From Cyanobacteria bacterium RM1_2_2 (GTDB taxonomy: Bacteria > Cyanobacteriota > Cyanobacteriia > Elainellales > Elainellaceae), in assembly GCA_012033495.1 (NCBI GenBank), contig JAAUQT010000033.1:1-36498 (forward strand): a stretch of 36,498 nt of DNA, in the 5' to 3' direction. Shown here one piece after another: positions 9,150-16,171 of this stretch. The first letter of the stretch is position 1, and each line of letters opens with the position of its first letter. Position numbers and translations under genes: made by a program. A model generated the notes under the pieces. It saw only the letters and a list, made by a program, of their open reading frames with translations. It was not told the DNA's origin and did not search any database.

Positions 9150-9268
9150 ATAGGGCTTACGCAGAAGAGATCCCCCAACCCCCTTAGAAAGGGGGCTTTA
9201 GAAGTTTACTCCTCAAAAAGCGGGTTAGGAAGATTGAGATTTCAAGCTTCAAGTGCGTAAGTCCTATT
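9149..9268. mobile_element. MITE-like element, 15-bp terminal inverted repeats
   Basis: AATAGGGCTTACGCA (9149-9163) and TGCGTAAGTCCTATT (9254-9268) are inverted repeats with one mismatch. The element is about 120 bp and has no coding capacity. TTAA occurs at both edges (9146-9149 and 9267-9270) and could be a target-site duplication. The left end coincides with the bioD stop codon. Small elements with this kind of terminus are common in filamentous cyanobacteria. The parent transposase is not in the window. Confidence 0.7.
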
Positions 9269-9353
9269 AAATTTTGACGGATATTTTCTGCTCAACCTTT
9301 TGCCGCAATAATTGCTGAATTGGCGCTGCTGTCTCCCCTTTCTTGAAGAAAGC

Positions 9354-9381
9354 TAGTCATTTGAAGAACTGGTGCTATACT
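9354..9381 (+). promoter_or_regulatory. Putative promoter of the small RNA gene
   Basis: TAGTCA (9354-9359), a 16-nt spacer and TATACT (9376-9381). The -10 is 5/6 to consensus and the -35 is weaker. It would start transcription near 9388. Confidence 0.5.
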
Positions 9382-9387
9382 AAGCTC

Positions 9388-9456
9388 AGTGTGAGGAGTA
9401 AAGCAAGAAAAAGCTCTTGGGGTCGAAACATGGCAAGACTCCCAAGAGCTTTTTCA
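9388..9456 (+). ncRNA. Probable small RNA, Yfr2-like, complementary to the Yfr1 core
   Basis: A compact transcription unit. A TATACT -10 box is followed after about 7 bases by GTGTGAGGAGT (9389-9399), a short A-rich spacer and a perfect 15-bp stem (9407-9421 with 9441-9455) capped by GTCGAAACATGGCAAGACT. Predicted length is about 67 nt and there is no translatable frame. The 5' segment is the exact reverse complement of ACTCCTCACAC, the core I know from the cyanobacterial regulator Yfr1. Members of the Yfr2 family have, from memory, an AAACA-type loop and have been reported to pair with Yfr1, which fits. On the minus strand the same bases read as a Yfr1 core but lack a following terminator, so the plus-strand reading is preferred. 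Family assignment needs a covariance-model match. Confidence 0.55.
9407..9455. terminator. Perfect 15-bp hairpin with A5/T5 flanks
   Basis: GAAAAAGCTCTTGGG at 9407-9421 pairs with CCCAAGAGCTTTTTC at 9441-9455. With A5 on the left and T5 on the right it can act as an intrinsic terminator in either direction. Three more pairs can form in the loop (GTC 9422-9424 with GAC 9437-9439). Confidence 0.75.
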
Positions 9457-9625
9457 TTCGTCGCCAATGCTTCACTCAATCCCATACCATTTTTGATTTG
9501 CGATTTTGGAAGCTTCGCGCAGTAGTGGTCTCAGTCTGCGAACTGCCGTGTCTTCTGTTTAAATCAGTATCGCTTCAATGTCTTTTTCCACAGCGCTCAA
9601 TAGTCTCCCAAGGCTTTTGTCGATG

Positions 9626-10255
9626 TTAGCTGCCACGACTCAGGCTAGTTCGAGGCTCATTTGTTGCAAAGGCTGAACAAACAAGAGGTACTAGCTCTGG
9701 TTCCAGATCGAGTTCTAAACTTCGCCTCAAGTGGGCTGTGAGTGAGTGAGGATCGACTGGAACAAATTGTAGCCGCTGGTAGAATTTGATGCGATTGGGA
9801 AAACAAGCCAGGTAAATTGGCTTTCCTACTTGCTGCATACAAGATTCCACTAGAAATGAACCGATTCCCTGCTGACGATGTTGCGGGCTAACTACTACAT
9901 CCGACAGCACAGCATAGGTGCGGTAGCAGGCTAATTTACCGCAGGCGAGTAAGCTGTTGTTCTGCTCAACGATCCAATAATTCTGCCAGTCGCCAAAGAG
10001 CCAGCGATCTAGCCAAGCGCCGATTACAACGGTTGTGATGCTCACAAGCCCAAAGAGCAGGAGTTGTAGCCCGCCAATGATCAAAAGCAGATGTAGCCCT
10101 AAAGCCAACAACATGCCCCAACCAAATCCTTGTCCTAACTGTTGCCAAAGGATAGGCTGCCGCTGATTGTGCAGCAATTGGTAAATTTGATGGCGATCAT
10201 GAGGTAGGGCTGGGCGAAAATGCCAGTGGGGCAACAGAGACGATCGTTGTGTCAT
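9626..10255 (-). CDS. GNAT acetyltransferase with inserted membrane segments
   Basis: About 209 residues. The N-terminus (WHFRPALPHDRHQIYQLL) looks like strand 1 and helix 1 of a GNAT fold. Two or three hydrophobic segments follow (roughly residues 45-90, GWGMLLALGLHLLLIIGGLQ then LLLFGLVSITTVVIGAWLD). The fold then resumes with YWIVEQNNSLLACGKL and the acetyl-CoA motif VVVSPQHRQQGIGSFLV (Q-x-x-G-x-G). The late strand-helix IYLACFPNRIKFYQRLQF is also GNAT-like. I infer a membrane-associated acyltransferase with unknown substrate. ATG 10255 is preferred over TTG 10273, which adds only six residues; neither has a clear ribosome binding site. Confidence 0.75.
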   Translation of the reverse strand: MTQRSSLLPHWHFRPALPHDRHQIYQLLHNQRQPILWQQLGQGFGWGMLLALGLHLLLIIGGLQLLLFGLVSITTVVIGAWLDRWLFGDWQNYWIVEQNNSLLACGKLACYRTYAVLSDVVVSPQHRQQGIGSFLVESCMQQVGKPIYLACFPNRIKFYQRLQFVPVDPHSLTAHLRRSLELDLEPELVPLVCSAFATNEPRTSLSRGS

Positions 10256-10365
10256 CGTAAGTTTAGGAAGCAACCAGGCTGGCGATGGGTTGATTTCGGT
10301 AAGCTAATTTCATAAGCAAGTAATCGTACAAATCAATACCAAATCAATCCGCAGGTTGCAACACT

Positions 10366-11598
10366 ATGGTTTCTACACCGCTCGCGCCTTTTTCAATCGA
10401 CACCTCCCAAATTCGCGCCGAAATTCAGTCTTTACAGGCTGAACTGGTGGAATGGCGGCGTCAGCTTCATCAGCATCCAGAGCTTGGGTTTCAGGAACAC
10501 TGGACGGCAGAATTTGTAGCCCAAAAGCTGCAACAGTGGGGGATTACTCACCAAACTGGAATTGCAAAAACAGGAATTGTGGCTGTGATTCCAGGACATC
10601 AGCCTGGCCCTGTTCTGGCAATTCGGGCAGACATGGATGCGTTGCCGATTCAGGAAGCAAACTCGGTTTCCTATCGCTCGCTTCATGCGGGTAGGATGCA
10701 CGCCTGCGGGCACGATGGTCACACGGCAATTGCCCTAGGAACGGCATCCTACCTGGCTCGCCATCCTGAGCGATTTGCTGGAACCGTGAAGCTGATTTTT
10801 CAACCCGCTGAAGAAGGCCCCGGCGGCGCGAAACCGATGTTGGAAGCGGGCGTTTTTCAGCAGCCAGATGTCGATGCCGTGATTGGGCTGCACCTCTGGA
10901 ATAATTTGCCGCTGGGAACTGTCGGCGTCCGAGAGGGGGCACTCATGGCAGCCGTCGAAATTTTTGAGTGCGCGATCCAAGGCAAGGGCGGACATGGAGC
11001 AATGCCGCATCAAACCGTAGATTCGATTGTGGTGGGCTGCCAAATTATCACTGCTTTACAAACCATCGTGGCGCGAAATGTTGACCCTCTCCAGGCAGGC
11101 GTGCTAACGGTCGGTCAGTTTCATGCCGGACACACAACCAACGTGATTGCCGATAGTGCTCAATTCAGCGGCACGGTTCGCTACTTTAATCCGGGCTTAG
11201 ATGGCTTCTTCCAGCAGCGGATCGAGCAGATTGTTGCCGGAATTTGCCAAAGCCACGGCGCAGCCTACACGCTCAACTATGAAAAACTCTACCCGCCAGT
11301 AATTAACGATCGCTCTATCGCTCAGTTGGTTCGCTCGGTGGCTGAAACTGTGATTGAAACTCCAGCGGGGATTATCCCAGAATGTCAGACAATGGGAGGA
11401 GAGGACATGTCCTTTTTCCTGCAAGCCGTGCCGGGCTGCTACTTTTTCCTCGGTTCTGCCAACTTAAACAAAGGGTTGACTTATCCCCACCACCATCCCC
11501 GCTTTGACTTTGACGAAACGGCTCTAGGGATAGGAGTTGAGCTATTTGCCCGTTGTGTCGAAAAATTTTGTGCTGTTGTGCCCCAAAACGAGAGATGA
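10366..11598 (+). CDS. M20 family amidohydrolase (N-acyl-amino-acid/hippurate type)
   Basis: 410 residues, the usual length for M20D zinc amidohydrolases, which cleave N-acyl amino acids, hippurate or auxin-type conjugates. Metal ligands and catalytic residues are in place: RADMDALP, HACGHDGHTA (around residues 112-120), PAEEGPGGAKPM with the Glu pair at 149-150, and TMGGEDMSFF near the C-terminus. The dimerisation or lid domain lies between (GKGGHGAMPHQTVDSI). The exact substrate cannot be decided. The stop TGA overlaps the ATG of the DUF3318 gene by four bases, so the two genes are cotranscribed and probably translationally coupled. Confidence 0.9.
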   Translation: MVSTPLAPFSIDTSQIRAEIQSLQAELVEWRRQLHQHPELGFQEHWTAEFVAQKLQQWGITHQTGIAKTGIVAVIPGHQPGPVLAIRADMDALPIQEANSVSYRSLHAGRMHACGHDGHTAIALGTASYLARHPERFAGTVKLIFQPAEEGPGGAKPMLEAGVFQQPDVDAVIGLHLWNNLPLGTVGVREGALMAAVEIFECAIQGKGGHGAMPHQTVDSIVVGCQIITALQTIVARNVDPLQAGVLTVGQFHAGHTTNVIADSAQFSGTVRYFNPGLDGFFQQRIEQIVAGICQSHGAAYTLNYEKLYPPVINDRSIAQLVRSVAETVIETPAGIIPECQTMGGEDMSFFLQAVPGCYFFLGSANLNKGLTYPHHHPRFDFDETALGIGVELFARCVEKFCAVVPQNER

Positions 11599-12233
11599 CT
11601 TCAGGATCAGAAATCAGCCGCTTGCTTGACGTGATGCCAGCCTCCGGGCGGATGTACTGCAAAATTGTCAGTAGTAACCAACCGAAGGTGATTGCTGCCA
11701 AACTGCCGCGCCCCGGACAAGAAACCCGTCCCATTTTGATCAACTTTGACCTTTGGCAACAGTTGACCCAGCCTCAACGAGACTTGCTATTACTGCATAC
11801 TGTGAGCTGGCTGCTGCTCATTCGTTGGGTCAAACCTGACTTATATCAAGGGTTAGTCGCGGCAGGCATCGCTGGAACTTTGCTAGAACTGTTTCAAGGC
11901 AACACCGCTGCTGTAGTGACTTTAGGGGGGCTGACGACCCTAGCAGCCGCCCAAATTTGGCGCAAAAATCGCAGCATTGACCTGGAAACCGCAGCCGACG
12001 AGAAAGCCGTCCAGATTGCCCAACGGCGCGGATACACGGCGGCTGTAGCAGCCCAATCGTTAGTTGAAGCCATTGCAGCAGTCGCAAAAATTGAAGGGCG
12101 GGCAAACCTGTCGTTTAATGAAACCCTGCGTTGTCAAAACATCCGAAAGCTTACTTCACCCGCCCCTTTTCAGGGTAGTGATAAGAGTACGGATCAAAGT
12201 CAAGATGCCTCGCAGCCCGAACAAGCAACCTAA
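11595..12233 (+). CDS. DUF3318 domain protein
   Basis: 212 residues. Matches the cyanobacterial DUF3318 family as I know it: N-terminal EISRLLDVMPASGRMYCKIV, a central INFDLWQQLTQPQRDLLLLHTVSWL, two hydrophobic segments (around LYQGLVAAGIAGTLLELF and AAVVTLGGLTTLAAAQIW), and the conserved D.E..AADEKAVQIAQRRGY. That last motif, HTVSWL with a later A.EKAVQIA, is faintly reminiscent of membrane metallopeptidase layouts (His in one helix, an acidic residue later), but no HExxH is present. ATG 11595 overlaps the upstream stop (ATGA). An in-frame upstream start at 11553 would lie inside the amidohydrolase and is unlikely. Function unknown. Confidence 0.85.
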   Translation: MTSGSEISRLLDVMPASGRMYCKIVSSNQPKVIAAKLPRPGQETRPILINFDLWQQLTQPQRDLLLLHTVSWLLLIRWVKPDLYQGLVAAGIAGTLLELFQGNTAAVVTLGGLTTLAAAQIWRKNRSIDLETAADEKAVQIAQRRGYTAAVAAQSLVEAIAAVAKIEGRANLSFNETLRCQNIRKLTSPAPFQGSDKSTDQSQDASQPEQAT

Positions 12234-12261
12234 CTGAACTTCACGAGCCAAGAGTCGCTGC

Positions 12262-12627
12262 TTAGCGGCTCCACGGTTGGCCCCGATATTTGCCCTGAGT
12301 CACCGTTGGTGAGGATTCTTTAGCATCTGGAGAACGCCGATATTTCGCACCCCGATAAACCATGACTGAAGCACCAGGAGAGGGGGTAGACGCCTCTTGG
12401 GTTTGGGTTAGAATTTCTTGCCTTTGCTGGGTCGCCGAATCGCCTACCTGATTGACTGACACTCTAGCTTGCTGCTCATCTAAACGGGTAACTTTCATCA
12501 AGGCAATGAACAGGACCAGTAGCACAAGCCCAATCAGCCAAGGCACCCAAACGAACCCAACGACTAACAACCCCAGCAATACTGTCACTGCCAACGAAAT
12601 GCTCAGCAGTATGGCTAGATCTATCAT
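12262..12627 (-). CDS. Small membrane protein with DUF4278 motif
   Basis: About 121 residues. Two closely spaced transmembrane segments fill residues 1-45 (MIDLAILLSISLAVTVLLGL then WVPWLIGLVLLVLFIALM). A charged linker follows, and the C-terminus carries VYRGAKYRRSP and GKYRGQPW, the paired YRG signature of the cyanobacterial DUF4278 domain. Function unknown. The start is not certain: ATG 12627 begins right at the first membrane helix, while an in-frame GTG at 12672 adds 15 residues. It is convergent with the DUF3318 gene, with only 28 bases between them. Confidence 0.7.
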   Translation of the reverse strand: MIDLAILLSISLAVTVLLGLLVVGFVWVPWLIGLVLLVLFIALMKVTRLDEQQARVSVNQVGDSATQQRQEILTQTQEASTPSPGASVMVYRGAKYRRSPDAKESSPTVTQGKYRGQPWSR

Positions 12628-12898
12628 GTTCTTTAAAGCTCTCTGATTAACTTGAGACAACAGGGAATGCACGCTCGGTATGATTGATCTAGTGTCGTTA
12701 CAGAGCCAAAAGCAGAGTACTCCAGCGGATGATCTGCCTAGGAATGCAGAGATTTAATCCTAGTTGGCTGACTTAACATTTTGCTTGAGCGTCTTATGAT
12801 CTTACCGAGATTTTACGAATTCGGGTGGGCTAACTCGGTCAATTTGTGCCTGTTCTGGTTTCTGAAGTAGAAGAACCCAATGAAACGGACTTGAATTC

Positions 12899-13006
12899 GG
12901 GTTTCGGCTGCGCTCAACCCACTGTTCGATTGCGCTCAACCCACTGTTCGGCTGGGCTCAACTGATCGAATGCTGAAGGTTGGCGCGTTGAGCGGAGCCG
13001 AAACGC
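12899..13006. repeat. Dispersed inverted repeat bracketing 108 bp
   Basis: GGTTTCGGCTGCGCTCAACC plus one flanking base each side (12899-12920) is followed by two degenerate direct copies (12921-12942 and 12943-12963). An inverted copy, GCGTTGAGCGGAGCCGAAAC and two more bases, is at 12985-13006. Copies of the same unit occur at 22153 and 32241. It looks like a palindromic repeat family of the host genome. Confidence 0.85.
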
Positions 13007-13167
13007 ATCTTGCTACTTATCCTTCTACGCAAAAACTCAAGCTGTCATGCTTTAACGAACAGCTACGGGGCAAATCTTCCAAAACCACACAACAGACTAG
13101 ACGCCCCCGGATTATGAATTACGGATTTTTCTCCATCCAACTTTGGCAAGCTTCGGCTAATGTTGGT

Positions 13168-13195
13168 TTGGCAAAACTCAAAAAAACGTTAAATT
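13168..13195 (+). promoter_or_regulatory. Putative promoter of the riboswitch leader
   Basis: TTGGCA (13168-13173), a 16-nt spacer and TAAATT (13190-13195), just upstream of the folded leader. Assigned by similarity to the sigma-70 consensus only. Confidence 0.4.
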
Positions 13196-13207
13196 AGTAT
13201 CTAGAGT

Positions 13208-13428
13208 CAGCCTAGTTCGATCGGTTTTTTTGAAGTGGACGATCGAAGCGGAGGAACCATATCGTGGGGCGTACCCTGAAAGTCTGCGATCTAGGATTTT
13301 GAATGGGGGTGGTTTAGCCTCTTTCAAGGTTTCTACTTCGACGACTAGAAAGCGAAAGCTAGTCAGTCAGGGAGGGCACCTCTCAGCCCTAGCCCGTCAG
13401 CTAACTCCGTCGGCAGTGAGGGGAGACT
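13208..13428 (+). promoter_or_regulatory. ydaO/yuaA-type cyclic di-AMP riboswitch
   Basis: The leader reproduces the ydaO aptamer order. First is a hairpin directly before the G-rich strand (TTCGATCG 13216-13223 with CGATCGAA 13240-13247). Then come GCGGAGGAACCA (13248-13259) and TGGGGCGTACC (13265-13275), matching the GCGGGGGACCCA/TGGGGTGAATCC halves of the family. A variable arm contains GACTAG/CTAGTC. Last is the hallmark 3' segment CCGTCAGCTAACTCCGT (13394-13410), which corresponds to the CCGTCAGCTAACCTCGT of known aptamers. Riboswitches of this class bind c-di-AMP, usually turn expression off, and are known in cyanobacteria. An imperfect hairpin (GGAGAC ... GTCTCC, about 13422-13469) follows and could be the expression platform, although it lacks a T-run. 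No conserved gene follows closely. Confidence 0.85.
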
Positions 13429-13525
13429 GAAGAGACAGAATTTTCATCTCTGATCTCTCTCAGTGTCTCCAGTTGGTAGGAGCGTGGTGTTTGCACCGGT
13501 TGTTAACTCTGAGGAGATCGATTTC

Positions 13526-13546
13526 ATGAAACTTGTAGTTTACTAA
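13526..13546 (+). CDS. Six-codon leader ORF after the riboswitch
   Basis: ATG followed by five sense codons and TAA encodes MKLVVY. It is preceded by a strong GAGGAG (13511-13516) at a 9-base spacing. It is about 100 bases downstream of the aptamer. It could be a leader peptide, the 5' stub of a lost gene, or chance; the strong binding site is the only positive evidence. Confidence 0.3.
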   Translation: MKLVVY

Positions 13547-13746
13547 TCGAGTCGTTCGTCAACCAAATTTACTGATTCGTTCCTGATCTGATCCAGAAGA
13601 AACTGTATTGCCCAGTTTATGACTATTTTCTGTCGGATCGAGTATGGCGAAGATTGTCACCTGTGCATTGAACTTGCAGAAGGGCCGCTGTGGGGCGGCA
13701 AGTCGATGAAACAAACTGCTTTTTGTTCAATGTTGATCATTGCAGC

Positions 13747-13776
13747 GTTGGCTATGACCGAGTTGGCTATGACCGA
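13747..13776 (+). repeat. Perfect 15-bp tandem duplication
   Basis: GTTGGCTATGACCGA occurs twice in direct succession, at 13747-13761 and 13762-13776. Confidence 0.95.
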
Positions 13777-14395
13777 TCCTTTGTGACAGTACACAACATA
13801 ACGGGTAAAGAAAAATAGATGGTAGGGAAAATAGCAGGGAGAAGAGCCTCGAAAGCTGTTTGCGCTCTGTTTTCACATCGTTACCATGTTGCAACTTCTA
13901 CCCTCTCTAAAGGATGAGATTCAGCGCAGATTTAGTTGGGAATCTTGAGTCATACTGGTAGAAAACACCAATTTGTTCAGAGTGAACTTTATATTATTTG
14001 TTGGTTTACTTCTGTCGGTTTGCTATGGCTGTTCACCCAACTGTTAGAGGCTGTGATATCGCTCTAAGCTTTTTTGGCTGAGAACTCAATTCTTTTTGAG
14101 GTCGTGTTAGTAGACCTTGTGATGAACCTTTGTTTACTCGTTTTGGCATTCATTTGATGTTGATGGTGCTGACTGTTAGTGCCGATTCCTCCGTGATCCA
14201 TTAGCCTCATCCATGTCTTGAACTCATAAACTGGTGTTCTCGTTCGGTTGGTTTCCTTTTAGATTCCAGCAAGAGGAGATATCCAGACATGACCTAAGGA
14301 TGTGGCGTAATGGAATGATAGGGGTGCTTCTTGCTGGATCGAGCAGTATTAAGTCTGCTTTTCGTTCGTGCTCAATTCCTCACGTCTGTAAGTGT

Positions 14396-15079
14396 ATGAA
14401 TATTAAACCAATGCTGTTGCGTCTACAAAACGCTCTGGGACAGGATAACCTGAGTGAGCAAATGTTGCTGCATCCTGGCTCAAACCATGGCAATTTATCA
14501 GAGATGGTGGGAAAGTTTGTGATTGGCTACAACGGTTCTCCAAATAGCCAAACTGCGCTGGATTTTATTCTGTGGATGGCACATCAGACCCGGTTAGCAA
14601 CTCAGAAACAAGTGACTGTGCATGTTGTCTATGTGATTGATTGCTATAACTCGCTCAGCGCTTCAACTGCGGCTCCACTCACCCTGAACGACTTCCCTAC
14701 AGTAGACAATTGCCACTTGTCTTCTGCTGACCAATTTGGCTTTCAGTGCAATACGGGTAGTTTTACACATCAAATGGTGGCTGCTACTGGAACCCAAGTT
14801 GCCGATCGCCAGGCTCCTTCATCCTTGCCAAGTATGTTAGAGCAGGTCGATCGCGTGCTCTGGCAGGCCCGCTGCTTATCAGCCGAATGGCGCGGCTCCT
14901 TGGAAGCCCATTTGCGGTTTGGTGCAGTCTCTACGGAGTTGCGCCAAGTGGTTGAAACGGAAGGAGCAGATTTACTGTTCCTTGGCTGCACCGATGTTAA
15001 CCATCCGTTGGTGCAACAGCTAGCGCACTGCATTTCTTGCCCGATTCTAGGGATTCCAACAGAGTTAGAGGCAGGTTAG
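14396..15079 (+). CDS. Universal stress protein, UspA-like
   Basis: About 227 residues. The Usp fold is shown by KFVIGYNGSPNSQTALDFILWMA (strand 1 and helix 1), QVTVHVVYVIDCYN, a long variable middle, then LEAHLRFGAVSTELRQVVETEGADLLFLGCTD and ISCPILGIP as the last strand. The usual nucleotide loop G-2x-G-9x-G-S/T after the LFLGC strand is not present, so ATP binding of the classical kind is doubtful. The ATG at 14396 is chosen because homology-like sequence starts about 40 residues later. The open frame continues upstream to 14234 with residues that do not look like this family. It is the first real gene downstream of the c-di-AMP riboswitch, although about 970 bases away. Usp domains are among known c-di-AMP/cyclic-nucleotide-linked proteins, so regulation by it is possible but unproven. 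Confidence 0.75.
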   Translation: MNIKPMLLRLQNALGQDNLSEQMLLHPGSNHGNLSEMVGKFVIGYNGSPNSQTALDFILWMAHQTRLATQKQVTVHVVYVIDCYNSLSASTAAPLTLNDFPTVDNCHLSSADQFGFQCNTGSFTHQMVAATGTQVADRQAPSSLPSMLEQVDRVLWQARCLSAEWRGSLEAHLRFGAVSTELRQVVETEGADLLFLGCTDVNHPLVQQLAHCISCPILGIPTELEAG

Positions 15080-15146
15080 CTACAACCAATCAGCCGCAGA
15101 AGCAAACGGGCAGATGACACATTGGCTTTTTGAAGTCTTTGTAAGC

Positions 15147-15189
15147 ATCTGCCCTCAAACTATCTGCCCTCAAACTATTTGCCCTAAAA
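15147..15189 (+). repeat. 15-bp tandem repeat overlapping a stop codon
   Basis: ATCTGCCCTCAAACT at 15147-15161 and 15162-15176, with a diverged partial third copy from 15177. The stop codon of the minus-strand ACT gene (15184-15186) lies in the third copy. Confidence 0.95.
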
Positions 15190-15909
15190 GCGCCTGCCCA
15201 AGAGCCGTTGACGAACCCCTTCAGCAATTTTTTGTCCCAAATATTCGGGGATGAGACTTTCATTAGGGCCTAAAAGGTAAAGAATTAGACGCGTTCTGCC
15301 TCGCCAAACTAGCAAGTTTGCGTTGACAATCAGCAAATCTTCTTGCCAGATGGCATACATGACTTTATAGAATAAGCCGGGCTGGTTGTCTGCCTCAATC
15401 AGCAGGGCAGGCAGGTGAAACACTGGGTCAACATAAAACTCCGTTTCCACCTGTTCTAAGCCTGCATCCAGGTTAAATTCAACCGCCAGCATTTCTTCAA
15501 CTTCAAATCGTCCGGCAAGTGCCTCTCGAATGGCTCGACACACGTTTTCAGCCGTCTTGTCCGTGAGGGCTTTCCCCCCCCGCGAGACGACCAGTTTAAC
15601 AAACACCAGCATGGGAGGATTAATCTGCCCATATAGGCTGAGGCTGTGGATCGTCAAGCCATAGGCAGCCAATACACCAAAAATATCGCTGAGTAAAAAA
15701 GACTGATTGCGGTAAGCAAAATGAAGCGCACTTTTACTGCCTTCCGCAGTCAACTCAATCACTGCTTGCCGTGTTTTGTAAAGATGATAAGCAAGCTTTA
15801 AATTTTGTAACTGAATCTCGCTGCTGACAAATTGCTCATAAAATTGCGGAAACGCTCGATTAAAGCGCTTCAGCAGATCTAGTGTGGACGATTTCAGCCC
15901 TGGAGCCAT
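15184..15909 (-). CDS. ACT-domain protein, GlnD-C-terminus-like
   Basis: 241 residues. After an N-terminal helical part (LKRFNRAFPQFYEQF) there are two ACT-like modules. The first is around residues 50-110 (AVIELTAEGS...SFLLSDIFGVLAAYGLTIHSLSLYG). The second is around residues 165-225 (LPALLIEADNQPGLFYKVMYAIWQEDLLIVNANLLVWRGRTRLILYLLG). The second has the D/N-x-P-G-L loop that binds small ligands in regulatory ACT domains. The arrangement resembles the tail of PII uridylyltransferases without the catalytic part. I infer an amino-acid or nitrogen-status sensor acting on an unknown partner. The gene stands alone on this strand. Confidence 0.8.
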   Translation of the reverse strand: MAPGLKSSTLDLLKRFNRAFPQFYEQFVSSEIQLQNLKLAYHLYKTRQAVIELTAEGSKSALHFAYRNQSFLLSDIFGVLAAYGLTIHSLSLYGQINPPMLVFVKLVVSRGGKALTDKTAENVCRAIREALAGRFEVEEMLAVEFNLDAGLEQVETEFYVDPVFHLPALLIEADNQPGLFYKVMYAIWQEDLLIVNANLLVWRGRTRLILYLLGPNESLIPEYLGQKIAEGVRQRLLGRRF

Positions 15910-16171
15910 AAGCTGGAAAAAGGTTGTTAACCAGGTGAACGATCGATCAAAACAGAGTGGAGGGCAGGGGGTTTAAGGATAATGGATGCCTTAGTCTATA
16001 AAGCCCTGACTTGTGAAGAATCTTTCATAATCTGTATTGCTCTTCAATATTTTGCGTTGCTTTACAGGAGCTTCACATAGAGTAAGGCAGCGATGTAAGA
16101 ATCATACGAGAAATCCGCTCTATACTAACTATTACTGTCATCTAACGCTGTACTACCTAGAGTACGATTGC

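Larger units (their letters stand above)
12628..13207. other. Intergenic region leading into the riboswitch
   Basis: No gene is called. It contains the 12899-13006 inverted repeat element. A 75-codon frame at 12970-13197 overlaps that repeat and has no recognisable family. Confidence 0.55.
13429..14395. other. Gene-poor region after the riboswitch
   Basis: Almost 1 kb with stops in all plus-strand frames apart from short runs. It contains the probable expression-platform hairpin, a six-codon ORF at 13526-13546 and a 15-bp tandem duplication at 13747-13776. No protein family could be recognised, either intact or as a remnant. It may be a long leader for the universal stress gene at 14396. Confidence 0.5.

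Noticed and set aside
9389..9399. Yfr1 itself encoded on the minus strand (ACTCCTCACAC)
   Set aside because: The core is present, but the expected 3' terminator hairpin with a T-run directly after it is missing; promoter and terminator signals favour the plus strand. Kept as an alternative in the finding.
9343..9629. Two overlapping short ORFs (60 and 70 codons)
   Set aside because: They run through the small RNA hairpin, lack binding sites and resemble no family.
12970..13197. 75-codon open frame
   Set aside because: Starts inside the dispersed inverted repeat and shows no family or binding site.
13230..13430. 66-codon open frame on the plus strand
   Set aside because: It lies entirely within the c-di-AMP riboswitch; its codons are dictated by conserved RNA structure and it has no ribosome binding site.
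16150..16171. NtcA-type palindrome before the GNAT gene (GTAC...GTAC)
   Set aside because: Spacing does not fit GTA-N8-TAC.
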